Shown here one piece after another: positions 42,896 to 51,377 of a stretch of DNA of 64,000 nucleotides (its first letter is position 1; each line of letters begins with the position of its first letter). Source of the stretch: CFX5 sp023384495. GTDB lineage: Bacteria > Chloroflexota > Anaerolineae > Caldilineales > Caldilineaceae. The notes below the pieces were generated by a model. That model had not been told where the DNA came from. It saw nothing but the letters and a program-made list of their open reading frames with translations, and did not search any database. The translations under genes were made by a program, and so were the position numbers. The stretch covers positions 186,001 through 250,000 of the forward strand of contig JASNZV010000009.1 in assembly GCA_048499455.1 (NCBI GenBank). The letters are read 5' to 3'.

Positions 42896-43372
42896 ATGAT
42901 CGGTCTGGTTTTGGCGATTTTGGTGGCGGCGCTGATGGGCACGGGCGCCTATCTTGTGTTGCAGCGCAGCCCCATCCGCCTGGTATTGGGGTTGACCCTG
43001 TTAACCCACGGTGTCAATCTTTTGCTCTTTGGCACGGGCGCGCTGCGCCGCGGTCTGCCGCCGGTGGTGCTGAACAAGGCGACCTATGAAGAAGAGATTG
43101 GTCATTTTGTCGACCCCTTGCCGCAAGCGCTCATCCTGACGGCAATTGTCATCAGCTTTGGCATCATGGCCTTTATCATCGCGTTGCTCAATCGTCGCAA
43201 CTCGCTTGAGAAGGGTGACGACCCATGCACCGAGCGCACGGATGATCCATTTGCGCTGGGGGCGCGCCACGAGCTGCGGCGCGTAGATGAAGATTACGAG
43301 TGGCTGGAAGACGCCATTCTCAGCCGCCCGGCGGCGTCCGCCCCAAGCGGGGCGCAGGAAGGGGCACAGTAA
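42896..43372 (+). CDS. mrpC: Mrp antiporter subunit C
   Basis: 158 aa, NuoK-like: three membrane helices with GLTLLTHGVNLLLFGTG and DPLPQALILTAIVISFGIMAF, the standard MrpC signatures. The C-terminal about 50 residues are charged and cytoplasmic (LRRVDEDYEWLEDA), longer than in many MrpC proteins. Sits 5 nt behind mrpB. Confidence 0.95.
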   Translation: MIGLVLAILVAALMGTGAYLVLQRSPIRLVLGLTLLTHGVNLLLFGTGALRRGLPPVVLNKATYEEEIGHFVDPLPQALILTAIVISFGIMAFIIALLNRRNSLEKGDDPCTERTDDPFALGARHELRRVDEDYEWLEDAILSRPAASAPSGAQEGAQ

Positions 43373-43373
43373 G

Positions 43374-44954
43374 ATGACCGTGGACGTAAACTGGCTGGCG
43401 GCGCCGATTGTGATCCCGCTGATCTGCGCTGGCATTGGGTTGTTGGCCACGCCACGGCGGCGGCGGGTGCAATTGCGTGTCCAACGTACGCTGGCTGCGG
43501 TGGCGGTCATTGCCAACCTGGCAGTAGCAATTGGGCTGCTGGCGGCCACCATCGGCGGCGATCAGCGTCTTGTCTTGCAAATGGGGTTGTGGCAGGCGCC
43601 CTTTGGCATTACCGTGGTGGCCGACGGTCTGAGTACGATCATGTTGACGTTGACGGGTCTGCTTATGGCCGCCACGGTGTTCTATGCCATGGGCACACTC
43701 GACGAGCGCGAGGGGATGAACTTTCACCCGCTGCTGCTCTTTTTGCTAATGGGCGTTAACGGGGCCTTTCTGGCGGGTGATCTGTTTAACCTCTATGTCT
43801 TCTTTGAAGTCTTGCTGATGGCCAGCTTTGTTTTGCTAACGCTGGGCGGGCGCCCTTCGCAGGTCAACGGCGGCATCCGTTACGTGGTGCTCAACCTGGT
43901 GGCGTCGAGCATGTTTCTGGTCACTGCGGGCGTTGCCTATGGCACGTTGGGCACGCTCAATTTTGCCCACCTGGCCGAGCGCCTCGAACTTGCGCCTCCA
44001 TCGCTGCGCATTGTGTTGGCGGGGATGTTGCTGATCACCTATGGCAGCAAGGCTGGGCTTTTCCCCCTGTTTTTCTGGTTGCCGGCCAGCTACCATACCC
44101 CCCACCCGGCGGTGACCGCGATCTTTGGCGGCTTGCTGACCAAGGTGGGCATCTATGCGCTCTTTCGGATATTCCCTTTGCTTTTTCCCGAATTTCTGGT
44201 CGGCTGGCAATCGTTGATCCTGGCGATTGCGGGTCTCACCATGCTCACCGGGGTCTTTGGCGCGATGGCGGTGGAAACGGTGCGCCGCGTGCTCAGTTTT
44301 CACGTCATCAGCCAGGTCGGGTATATGGTGATGGGGCTGGGGCTGGCCGTTACCGGCAACGAACTGGTGGCCGGCTTTGGCATGGCCGCGGGAATTTTCT
44401 ACATCGTCCACCATATGATCGTCAAGACGGCGTTGCTCATGGCAGGCGGCGCAGCGGAATTGGAGATGGGATCGGGGCAACTGGAGCCGGGTTATCTGGG
44501 GGGGCTGGTAAAGCGGTGGCCCGCGCTGGCGGTGATCTTCTTTCTGGCCGCCTTTTCCCTGGCGGGTATTCCGCCGTCCAGCGGCTTTATTAGCAAACTG
44601 GGTTTGCTGCAGATCGCGGTCGACAACGGCGCCTGGGTCATTGCCAGCGTCAGCCTCTTGGTCAGCCTGTTGACGCTGATGAGCATGGTGCGCCTCTGGC
44701 AGAAGGGATTCGCCGGCCCCCTGGAGCAATCAGCAATGCCGGCGATTACACCGGACATGGGCCCGCGGCGCTGGCTGACATTGACGCCGATCGCGCTCCT
44801 CGTCTTCGTCAGTTTGACAATCGGCATCTTTAGCGCGCCGTTCTTCCAGTGGTCGAGCATTGCTGCGGCGCAAGTCTTGGATCGAGATGGCTATATCCAG
44901 GCTGTGGCCCCAACCGACGCCATCGAACGGATAGAGGTGGGACACCATGAATGA
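43374..44954 (+). CDS. mrpD: Mrp antiporter subunit D
   Basis: 526 aa from ATG 43374, right after the mrpC stop. NuoN/NuoM-type proton channel core: LFNLYVFFEVLLMASFVLL, SKAGLFPLFFWLPASYHTPHPAVTAIFGGLLTKVGIYALFR, and HVISQVGYMVMGLGLAV. Partner of MrpA in ion translocation. It overlaps mrpE by 8 nt. Confidence 0.97.
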   Translation: MTVDVNWLAAPIVIPLICAGIGLLATPRRRRVQLRVQRTLAAVAVIANLAVAIGLLAATIGGDQRLVLQMGLWQAPFGITVVADGLSTIMLTLTGLLMAATVFYAMGTLDEREGMNFHPLLLFLLMGVNGAFLAGDLFNLYVFFEVLLMASFVLLTLGGRPSQVNGGIRYVVLNLVASSMFLVTAGVAYGTLGTLNFAHLAERLELAPPSLRIVLAGMLLITYGSKAGLFPLFFWLPASYHTPHPAVTAIFGGLLTKVGIYALFRIFPLLFPEFLVGWQSLILAIAGLTMLTGVFGAMAVETVRRVLSFHVISQVGYMVMGLGLAVTGNELVAGFGMAAGIFYIVHHMIVKTALLMAGGAAELEMGSGQLEPGYLGGLVKRWPALAVIFFLAAFSLAGIPPSSGFISKLGLLQIAVDNGAWVIASVSLLVSLLTLMSMVRLWQKGFAGPLEQSAMPAITPDMGPRRWLTLTPIALLVFVSLTIGIFSAPFFQWSSIAAAQVLDRDGYIQAVAPTDAIERIEVGHHE

Positions 44955-45498
44955 TCAACTGGCGCCGTCAACAAGGCCGTCGTCGCGGTCGTCGGTGGCC
45001 GAACGCAACCAGCGCGTCGTCTTTCTGCTCTTGGTGAATATTGGCCTGGCCGTGCTCTGGCACGTCTTTCTGTCGGCGTGGGGCGCTATCGATTATCTCA
45101 TCGGCCTGGTGATTGGCGCCTCGGCGCTTACGATTTACGAACGGGAGTATGGACGGCGTATCGTTGCGCTTATTTCGTTTGTCTTTTATGTGTTGGGGCA
45201 GATCGTGGTCAGCAACATCAACGTGGCGCGTGTGGTTCTCCAGCGCAACCCCAAAATTTACCCAGCCATCATCGGCGTCCCGCTGACCGCCGACGGCAAT
45301 GTTGAGGTCATCATCCTCGCCACGGTGCTTACATTGACGCCCGGCACCGTCAGTGTCGATCTACATGAGGATGAACACGGTCAGCGGACGCTCTATGTGC
45401 ATGACTTTGTTCTGCAAGACCCGGACACGTTCCGCCACAAGATCAAGGACTCGTTTGAACGTCGCCTGTTATTGGTGACAAGAGGAGAAGCGCCATGA
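44947..45498 (+). CDS. mrpE: Mrp antiporter subunit E
   Basis: 183 aa. Two N-terminal membrane helices and the conserved cytoplasmic part VILATVLTLTPGTVSVDL typical of MnhE/MrpE. The first about 25 residues are a polar Ser-rich extension. Overlaps mrpD (8 nt) and mrpF (4 nt). Confidence 0.95.
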   Translation: MNDQLAPSTRPSSRSSVAERNQRVVFLLLVNIGLAVLWHVFLSAWGAIDYLIGLVIGASALTIYEREYGRRIVALISFVFYVLGQIVVSNINVARVVLQRNPKIYPAIIGVPLTADGNVEVIILATVLTLTPGTVSVDLHEDEHGQRTLYVHDFVLQDPDTFRHKIKDSFERRLLLVTRGEAP

Positions 45499-45785
45499 AC
45501 GCGACCGAGATGACGGCCTTTAGCCTCAGCCTGGACATACTGATCGGGCTTCTGGCGTTGTCGCTGGCCCTTTGCTTTTTCCGACTCTACCGGGGCCCCG
45601 ATGTGCCCAACCGCACGGTTGCCTTCGACCTGATCAGCCTTCACGCAGTGGGGCTGGTTGCGCTTTTTGCCATTCGCAACAATGCGCCGCCGTTGCTGGA
45701 GATCACACTGGTGACGGCTGTGTTGGGCTTTCTAGGGACAGTGCTGTTGGCCCGTTATCTGGAATATTCTGAAACACAGGATTGA
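45495..45785 (+). CDS. mrpF: Mrp antiporter subunit F
   Basis: 96 aa, three membrane helices, with RLYRGPDVPNRTVAFDLISLHAVGL and LVTAVLGFLGTVLLARYLE, the MnhF signatures. Starts as ATGA overlapping the mrpE stop. Confidence 0.94.
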   Translation: MNATEMTAFSLSLDILIGLLALSLALCFFRLYRGPDVPNRTVAFDLISLHAVGLVALFAIRNNAPPLLEITLVTAVLGFLGTVLLARYLEYSETQD

Positions 45786-45885
45786 ATGACGCCGTTTGGG
45801 GTTGCAAACGCGAACAAGTTTTCGTCTACATATGAGATTGTGCACCTGGCGGCCCCACCCGGGCCGGCAATGGATGGAGGATTCT

Positions 45886-46236
45886 ATGTCGCTGCGCGAG
45901 GCAATCATTTTGACCATTACGGGGATCGGCGTGGCCTTTATGCTGATCAGCGCGATTGGCGTCGTCCGCCTGCCCGATGTATTCACGCGTATGCACGCCA
46001 ACGGCAAAGCGGCGACGCTGGGCATCAGTTGCCTGATGCTGGCGTCTGGCATCTATTACCCTGACTATTTCGGGCGAATGTTTACGTTGGTGATGCTCTT
46101 TTTTATTACCGCCCCAATCGCCACTACGGCCATGGCGCGGGCCGCTTATCGCGTCCGTAATCCGGTGGAAAAGTTTGTGTTGCACCATGATGAAATGAGG
46201 CAGGCGCCTCCGGCAACCACAGCACAGCACGAGTGA
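45886..46236 (+). CDS. mrpG: Mrp antiporter subunit G
   Basis: 116 aa from ATG 45886, with GGAGG 5 nt upstream. A longer open frame upstream has no site and no family match. Signature GVVRLPDVFTRMHANGKAATLGI and three membrane helices. The 100-bp gap from mrpF is the only sizeable spacing in the operon. With A-F it completes a full seven-subunit Mrp set. Confidence 0.95.
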   Translation: MSLREAIILTITGIGVAFMLISAIGVVRLPDVFTRMHANGKAATLGISCLMLASGIYYPDYFGRMFTLVMLFFITAPIATTAMARAAYRVRNPVEKFVLHHDEMRQAPPATTAQHE

Positions 46237-46237
46237 A

Positions 46238-46274
46238 CTCACCCGGCCTGTGGCAGTCATACTGGCCGGGTGAG
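46238..46274 (+). terminator. Hairpin ending the Mrp operon
   Basis: CTCACCCGGCC (46238-46248) and GGCCGGGTGAG (46264-46274) pair perfectly, 1 nt after the mrpG stop. No U run follows. The region to 46436 holds no gene. Confidence 0.6.
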
Positions 46275-46436
46275 TACGCCTCATGCTCGATCGGCACACG
46301 CCGCGTCAAGCGGCGCAGTGAGTTGGCGCCTGCAGATGGTTGCGGATAGCCTCTTCGCGCCGATCCGGATAACAGTGCGACCAAGTGCCTTTGTAGGTAT
46401 AGTTGTCGGACCCGCAACCGTTATTTGGATGGGTTC

Positions 46437-47525
46437 TTATTGCAGTTTCCCTCGCGCCAAAACAGGCCAGACGGTTTCCACACAACCCCGGCGAATGCCA
46501 TAGATTTGCTCATGCAGACAGACCGTGGCGTCGCTGTAACCCACGATGATGTCCAGCCGATCCCCCACCTTGAGCGCGTCATTCTGCTCCTCCAGCGTGA
46601 TAATGCCGTGTTCGGCAGAGAAGGCGATGCTCTTCACCCCTGCTAACCCCAACGGCTTGGGCGTAGCAAACCCGCGTGGCAAGGTCTTAAATCCGGCATC
46701 GATGATAATCCGCTGCGGGGTAGGCCGGCTGGTGACCATGCTCTGCACAAAGAGCGCCGGCGTCGTCGGCGCGCCCCACGCCTGATAGGCCATGTCGCCA
46801 AAGATGGCGCCTCCGGCCTGAATTTCGGTGATGCCGGGGATGGTGGTCGTGATCATGTAGGTGCCGCTGCCGCCGCAACTGACAATCTCCACCGGCAGCC
46901 CGGCCCGCCGGCACGCCTCCACACTCTCCAGCAACATCCTGATGCTCTTATGAATCCCCCGCTGTTTTTCATCGGGGTCGACGCTGGCCAGGGTATGGCC
47001 CTCCCACGTCATGAGCCCGCGCAGGCGCACGCCGGGCGTTTCGTGGGCAAGGCGGGCAAGCGCCACCGTCGGCGCGCCGGGCAACACGCCGGCCCGTTCC
47101 ATCCCTGTGTTGACCTCTACCACCACGCCCAGCTCGACTCCCTTGGCGCGCGCGGCCGCGCCCATTGCAGCCACCACATCGGCGTTATCCACCGCTACCT
47201 TGACATCGGCATGGCGGCGGAGATTGGCGAGCCGGGTGATCTTCTGCGCGCCCACCACCTGATTGGCAATCAGAATATCGGTGACGCCAGCCGCCGCCAT
47301 CACTTCAGCTTCACCCAGCTTGGCGCAGGTAATGCCCAACGCGCCCGCCGCCAGCAACTTGTGGACAATCGCCGGCGTCTTGATACCTTTGGTGTGGGGC
47401 CGCCAGTGGATGCCCGCCTCTTTGCAATGCTGCGCCATGCTGGCGATATTTTGTTCAAGTTGGTCCAAATCCGTCCAGAGGATAGGCGTGTCCAGGTCGA
47501 TCTTGCGAAGACCAATCTCAGTCAT
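46437..47525 (-). CDS. D-threonine aldolase/D-serine dehydratase-like PLP enzyme (DSD1 family)
   Basis: 362 aa, fold-type III (alanine racemase-like) barrel. The PLP lysine is in RPHTKGIKTP near residue 45; further motifs are EVNTGMERAGVLPG and SCGGSGTY for phosphate binding. In characterised members an HxC or HxD pair near the end holds Zn or Mn; here the matching stretch reads GYSDATVCLHEQIYG, so the His seems replaced by Tyr. Substrate is a D-hydroxy-amino acid by family. AAAGGAG precedes the ATG. Last gene of a four-gene reverse operon. Confidence 0.88.
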   Translation of the reverse strand: MTEIGLRKIDLDTPILWTDLDQLEQNIASMAQHCKEAGIHWRPHTKGIKTPAIVHKLLAAGALGITCAKLGEAEVMAAAGVTDILIANQVVGAQKITRLANLRRHADVKVAVDNADVVAAMGAAARAKGVELGVVVEVNTGMERAGVLPGAPTVALARLAHETPGVRLRGLMTWEGHTLASVDPDEKQRGIHKSIRMLLESVEACRRAGLPVEIVSCGGSGTYMITTTIPGITEIQAGGAIFGDMAYQAWGAPTTPALFVQSMVTSRPTPQRIIIDAGFKTLPRGFATPKPLGLAGVKSIAFSAEHGIITLEEQNDALKVGDRLDIIVGYSDATVCLHEQIYGIRRGCVETVWPVLARGKLQ

Positions 47526-47540
47526 ACAGGCTCCTTTGGG

Positions 47541-48452
47541 TTACGCCAACCAGATGGGGTTCGACCACGCTCGCCCGCCACGGTCGTCGCGCACGGTAAT
47601 GCGACAGAAAGGGCTATCCAAATTGCGCAGGTCAAATTCGGCTTCGGTGACGCCGCTGCCAAAGACCGCGCGGCTGGCGCTGGCCTTGCCGGTGAGGAAG
47701 ATGCGGTTGGCGGGTGAACAGCGCACCCGCACAGAGGCGCCCGGCGTCACCTGGATGTCGTGAATCTGTGGGCCAGTGCTCGAATAATAGTGCCCGGCCT
47801 TGAGCGCCGCCAGCAGTGCGCCCGGTTCGAGTGTTTCGCTTTTGACATGCACCCACCCCAGGCCAAAGTCGCCGCGTTCGTCCCTGCCGTGAAAGTCATC
47901 GGTGGCGCAGACGTTGTAACGCCGCCCGCGCCCCAGCATGATATTGGCAATCTCCCAACTGTCATGATTATCGTTGTGGTCCACCGCGGTGCCATTGAAC
48001 ACTTCAATGGCGTCGACCGCGCCCAGCGCATCCAAGTCGCGTTCGGTGAGGCCATACCAGCGCGGGTGGGCCGCCGCCACATAGGCGCCTGCCGCACGCG
48101 CTCGCTGCGTCAGTTGCGCTGCGCTTTCCGTTGCGAGGGGGGGGGCAAAGTCCAGGGGCAACCCTACAGCCAAGATGTGCCAGATGCTCCCCAGCTCGGT
48201 CGTTTCAGTGATGGTGTGCAGCTCGGCGCCGAGGATAGTCGTAAAGCCGTCGGCGCGATAGGGACGCGTATCGGTCAGTGGAAAGTCGTAGCGCGGTAGA
48301 AAGTGGTCGGTGATTGAGACAAAGTCGTACCCTGCTTCGCGATAGCGGCGGCAGGTCTCGCTCAGCTCATAGCGACCATCAGATGCGGTGCAGTGCGTGT
48401 GCAAATTGCCCTTCCAAAAGCGCCCGGGCTGGGCGAACGGCAAACTGTGCAT
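47541..48452 (-). CDS. PHP-domain metal-dependent phosphoesterase-like protein
   Basis: 303 aa. PHP metal ligands are clear: LHTHCTASDG near 17-26, SITDHFLPRYD, AELHTI, AAAHPRWYG and ATDDFHGRD. The last about 90 residues form an unassigned beta-rich tail. Relatives hydrolyse phosphoesters; many in glycan loci are uncharacterised. AAAGGA precedes ATG 48452. Lies 15 nt before the DSD1-like gene and is separated from the dipeptidase by a heptamer array. Confidence 0.88.
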   Translation of the reverse strand: MHSLPFAQPGRFWKGNLHTHCTASDGRYELSETCRRYREAGYDFVSITDHFLPRYDFPLTDTRPYRADGFTTILGAELHTITETTELGSIWHILAVGLPLDFAPPLATESAAQLTQRARAAGAYVAAAHPRWYGLTERDLDALGAVDAIEVFNGTAVDHNDNHDSWEIANIMLGRGRRYNVCATDDFHGRDERGDFGLGWVHVKSETLEPGALLAALKAGHYYSSTGPQIHDIQVTPGASVRVRCSPANRIFLTGKASASRAVFGSGVTEAEFDLRNLDSPFCRITVRDDRGGRAWSNPIWLA

Positions 48453-48474
48453 GAAAATCCTTTCGAATCCAATT

Positions 48475-48523
48475 GTCTATCGTCTATCGTCTATCGTCTA
48501 TCGTCTATCGTCTACGGTCTATC
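48475..48523. repeat. GTCTATC heptamer tandem array
   Basis: Seven contiguous 7-bp units, six perfect or circularly perfect and one GTCTACG, lie between the dipeptidase stop and the PHP start. Same period as the AATTGTG array at 6284 but unrelated sequence. Confidence 0.9.
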
Positions 48524-48528
48524 GTTAA

Positions 48529-49617
48529 CTACCCGCCCCAAGCCTGACGGAAGAGGCGGAGCCAGTTGCCGTGCAGAATGGCGGCAATGTCGTCGACGGT
48601 GTAGCCGCGCCCGCTGAGCAAGCCGGTCAGCTTTTGCAGATCGGCAATGGTCTCCAGGTCGCGCGGGCTTTGCTCTTTGCCATAACCGCCGTCCAGATCG
48701 GTGCCGATAGCGGCGTGGCGGGCATTGCCGGCCAACTGGCAGATGTGGTCGATGTGATCCACCACCGTGGCCATCGTGACGCGTTCGTTGGTCGTCTGGC
48801 CCACCACCCAGCCAGGCTCCAGCATCCACGCATCAAAGGCGGCGCCGATGACGCCGTCGCGGGCAAAGATGGCGCGCAGTTGCTCGTCGCTAAACTGGCG
48901 CTGATGGGGAACCAGGGCGCGGCAGTTGTTGTGGCTGGCCAGCACCAGCCCATTGTAATGCTCCAATGCCTCCCAAAAGGCCTCATCCGAGAGATGGGTC
49001 AAATCCAGCAGGATGCCCAACCGCTCCATCTCTCGCAAGAGGGGCGGCCCAAGGGGGGTCAACCCCAGTTCGGTGCTGGTGCCGCCGGCATAGCGGCCAG
49101 GGCCATAGTGCGTTGGGCCAATCAACCGCAGGCCGGCCGCATGCCACTCAGCCAGTTGTTCGGGACGCAGGATGGGGTCGGCGCCCTCCATGCTGATGAC
49201 AAAACCCAAGGGCGGCGGCTCATTCGCGCTGTTGTCGTCGGGGTGGGCGGCGTCCCACGCCTGCCATTCGGCGGTGTGGCGCTCCAGGCTGGGCAGATCG
49301 CTGATAATGCGCACGTGGCCCATCTGTTCCAGCGCCCGATAATAGGCCAGTTGCCCGTGCGCCATGCCATAGGACTGGGTGGGCGACAAAAAGTCGAAGT
49401 GGGGCACGGGGCGCCCCGTCGAACGGGCGATCAGGGTGGCGACGCTGAGAAAGATGCGACCGCGGCGCATCTCTGGGTAGGCGACCACGCCCTGGGCGCG
49501 CCCCTTGCCCTGCACAAATTGCTCCTGTGTGCGGATTGTGTAGACCGACTGCAACAGGTCGCGGTTCCACTGGAGCGCATTCATTGAGAGGTCGAGATGC
49601 GCGTCGATGATGAGCAT
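48529..49617 (-). CDS. Membrane dipeptidase family (peptidase M19)
   Basis: 362 aa. M19 zinc ligands: IDAHLDL (HxD) at the N-terminus, bridging Glu in VISMEGADPI, His in LVLASHNNCRALVPHQRQF, and IGTDLDGGYGKEQSP. The family cleaves dipeptides, including D-amino acid containing ones. No signal peptide seen. Starts 2 nt after the deacetylase stop. Together with the D-threonine-aldolase-like gene in this operon, D-amino-acid peptide breakdown is a reasonable guess. Confidence 0.92.
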   Translation of the reverse strand: MLIIDAHLDLSMNALQWNRDLLQSVYTIRTQEQFVQGKGRAQGVVAYPEMRRGRIFLSVATLIARSTGRPVPHFDFLSPTQSYGMAHGQLAYYRALEQMGHVRIISDLPSLERHTAEWQAWDAAHPDDNSANEPPPLGFVISMEGADPILRPEQLAEWHAAGLRLIGPTHYGPGRYAGGTSTELGLTPLGPPLLREMERLGILLDLTHLSDEAFWEALEHYNGLVLASHNNCRALVPHQRQFSDEQLRAIFARDGVIGAAFDAWMLEPGWVVGQTTNERVTMATVVDHIDHICQLAGNARHAAIGTDLDGGYGKEQSPRDLETIADLQKLTGLLSGRGYTVDDIAAILHGNWLRLFRQAWGG

Positions 49618-49619
49618 GG

Positions 49620-50372
49620 TCAGAAGCTCCTTTGATAGTCGGCCACGCGCTGGGCCACGGTGGCCACCGGCGCCGTCCAGATGCGATGGCGGTTGCGGGC
49701 GAGGAAGTCACAGAGTTCTTCCAGGTCGGCGGCGGCGACATGCAGGTGGCCATCGTTGACGCCGTGGAAGGTGAGGATGGCCCATCGGCCCTGCGCGGGC
49801 GCCTGTTCGGCTACGCCCACCAATTCGGCGCCCGTCATGCGTTCGCAGGGCGTAGACCAAAGATACCAGAGGTCACAATAGCGGGGGTCGTTGGGGCGTT
49901 CGCCCTTGCCGCGCCCGGCCACACAATGCTTTGCCACCACGGGCACATAGCTCTGGCGCGTGGGGCCCTTGCCCACAAAAGGCTGGTAGCAAGTATAGCC
50001 AAACGAGACAGGCCCCTGTTCGGGAATCGCTTCGTTGATCCGCCGGCCAGCCTCCACGATCTCGCGCTCAATGTCGTCTAGGCTCATCTCTTCGAGCGCC
50101 TTGCGGTTGTTGTCGGAAATGAACGCAAAATTCTTGGAACAGGGATGGTTGACGGTATGATTGCCGACCTCATGGCCCTGTTGGGCAGCCTCTCGCCAGG
50201 GCAGTAGCTGGGTGGCGTAGTCGTCTCGCGGGTTGACATAGAAGGTGCCCGTAAGGCCATAGCGGTTGAGCAGCGGGATGGCCAACTCCAACTGTGAAGC
50301 GACGCCATCGTCGAACGTGAGCGAGACGGCGCCAGTACATTCATCCGGCCAGGGTTGTGCAGAAGCGGACAT
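49620..50372 (-). CDS. Polysaccharide deacetylase (NodB homology, CE4)
   Basis: 250 aa. Catalytic motif SLTFDDGVAS, metal-binding HxxxH as GNHTVNHP, and the C-terminal His strand ILTFHGVNDG. Removes N- or O-acetyl groups from glycans such as peptidoglycan or chitin oligomers. No signal peptide is evident. First gene of the reverse operon, behind GGAG. Confidence 0.92.
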   Translation of the reverse strand: MSASAQPWPDECTGAVSLTFDDGVASQLELAIPLLNRYGLTGTFYVNPRDDYATQLLPWREAAQQGHEVGNHTVNHPCSKNFAFISDNNRKALEEMSLDDIEREIVEAGRRINEAIPEQGPVSFGYTCYQPFVGKGPTRQSYVPVVAKHCVAGRGKGERPNDPRYCDLWYLWSTPCERMTGAELVGVAEQAPAQGRWAILTFHGVNDGHLHVAAADLEELCDFLARNRHRIWTAPVATVAQRVADYQRSF

Positions 50373-50445
50373 GAATACTCCTTGCGTTGTTTGGATAGTA
50401 GGTATGTGTGCTACGTATAGGTGCTACATATGGGTCATTATATTC

Positions 50446-50475
50446 ATTATATGATGGCTGTCCGCCTTGGGTCAA
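50446..50475 (-). promoter_or_regulatory. Promoter of the deacetylase operon
   Basis: Minus strand TTGACC (50475-50470), 18-bp spacer, TATAAT (50451-50446). The -35 touches the edge of the 62-bp palindrome. Confidence 0.6.
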
Positions 50476-50536
50476 CCGGCCATGACGCGCGGGGGCAGGG
50501 ATTGGCCAATCCCTGCCCCCGCGCGTCATGGCCGGT
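50475..50536. repeat. Perfect 62-bp palindrome without loop
   Basis: Left half 50475-50505 (ACCGGCCATGACGCGC then GGGGGCAGGGATTGG) is the exact reverse complement of 50506-50536. Flanks continue with partial symmetry. It lies between the divergent promoters of the deacetylase operon and the VTT protein gene. Confidence 0.93.
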
Positions 50537-50611
50537 CCATCGCAAGCGGGTCTTCCCCAAATTGCGGATACACCTGATAGAGGGTGCGGCGCGTTTGGCT
50601 TTGTGGCGCAA

Positions 50612-50639
50612 TTGACACTGAGGACGACGGGGGTATAAT
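50612..50639 (+). promoter_or_regulatory. Consensus promoter giving a leaderless transcript
   Basis: TTGACA (50612-50617), 16-bp spacer, TATAAT (50634-50639). The ATG of the VTT gene begins 7 nt after the -10, so transcription should start at or next to the start codon. Confidence 0.8.
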
Positions 50640-50645
50640 GTTCGC

Positions 50646-51377
50646 ATGAATTTGGTCCGAAAGTTGTCAGATTGGTGGGCGCGTGCTTGGGAAGTGAAAC
50701 CCAGGCTGCTTCTTGCCGTCTGGTGGTTGCTGGTGACGACAGCCGGATCCGTCACTATCTGGCGATTTGGCCCTGCTGTGTGGGCGCTGTTTCAAGATGA
50801 AGAGGGATTTGAAGCATTTGTCGCCGGCCTGGGCTGGCTTGGCCCCCCGGCGTTGGTTGTCTTCAATGCGTTGCAGATTGTCATCGCACCCATTCCTGGC
50901 TATGTGGTGCAGGCAGCGGCGGGCTATCTCTACGGCCCCTTTTGGGGGGGCGTCTGGGGCTCGCTTGGGCTAGTAAGCGGCGCCAGCCTGGCCATGTGGT
51001 TATCGCGGCGTTATGGGCGGGCGACGGTTGCTCGCATGATCGGCGGGGATCGGCTGGCGCGGTGGGAAGAGGCCACGCACAGTGACAGCACGGCGCTGTG
51101 GTTCGTGTTGATCTTTGCGCCGACCGGCGATTTGCCCTACTTTTTGGCTGGGCTTTCGCGTGTGAGCTTTGCGAAAGTGTTGTTGCTGACAATGGCGATT
51201 CGAGTGCCGGCCACCTTTGTTGTTGCGGCGATTGGGGCCGGCGCCGTAGGGCTTTCCGGGTGGCAGTTGAGTCTCTTCATTCTGTTGCTGGCGTGCGGAT
51301 TTGGCCTGGTGATGCGCTATCAGGCGGCGCTGCTCCGTTGGGTTGACCGCGCGGTGCAGCAGCGCGTTTCAGGGTAG
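50646..51377 (+). CDS. VTT-domain membrane protein (TVP38/TMEM64, DedA superfamily)
   Basis: 243 aa with about five membrane segments. VTT-domain motifs: PIPGYVVQAAAGYLYGPFWGGVWGSLGLVSGASLAMWLSRRYGR (G-rich re-entrant helix with the conserved Arg) and FAPTGDLPYFLAGLSRVSF. Relatives take part in lipid carrier recycling or membrane homeostasis. Its mRNA is predicted leaderless. No Shine-Dalgarno is present. Confidence 0.9.
   Translation: MNLVRKLSDWWARAWEVKPRLLLAVWWLLVTTAGSVTIWRFGPAVWALFQDEEGFEAFVAGLGWLGPPALVVFNALQIVIAPIPGYVVQAAAGYLYGPFWGGVWGSLGLVSGASLAMWLSRRYGRATVARMIGGDRLARWEEATHSDSTALWFVLIFAPTGDLPYFLAGLSRVSFAKVLLLTMAIRVPATFVVAAIGAGAVGLSGWQLSLFILLLACGFGLVMRYQAALLRWVDRAVQQRVSG

Noticed and set aside
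48455..48475. TTTCGAATCC resembling a tRNA T-loop
   Set aside because: No acceptor, D or anticodon stem can be formed around it.
48475..48523. Heptamer arrays as CRISPR
   Set aside because: Units are 7 bp and contiguous, with no spacers and no cas genes.
50475..50536. Palindrome as a tRNA, riboswitch or coding segment
   Set aside because: It lacks any conserved RNA motif; the open frames across it are symmetric artefacts reading the same peptide on both strands.
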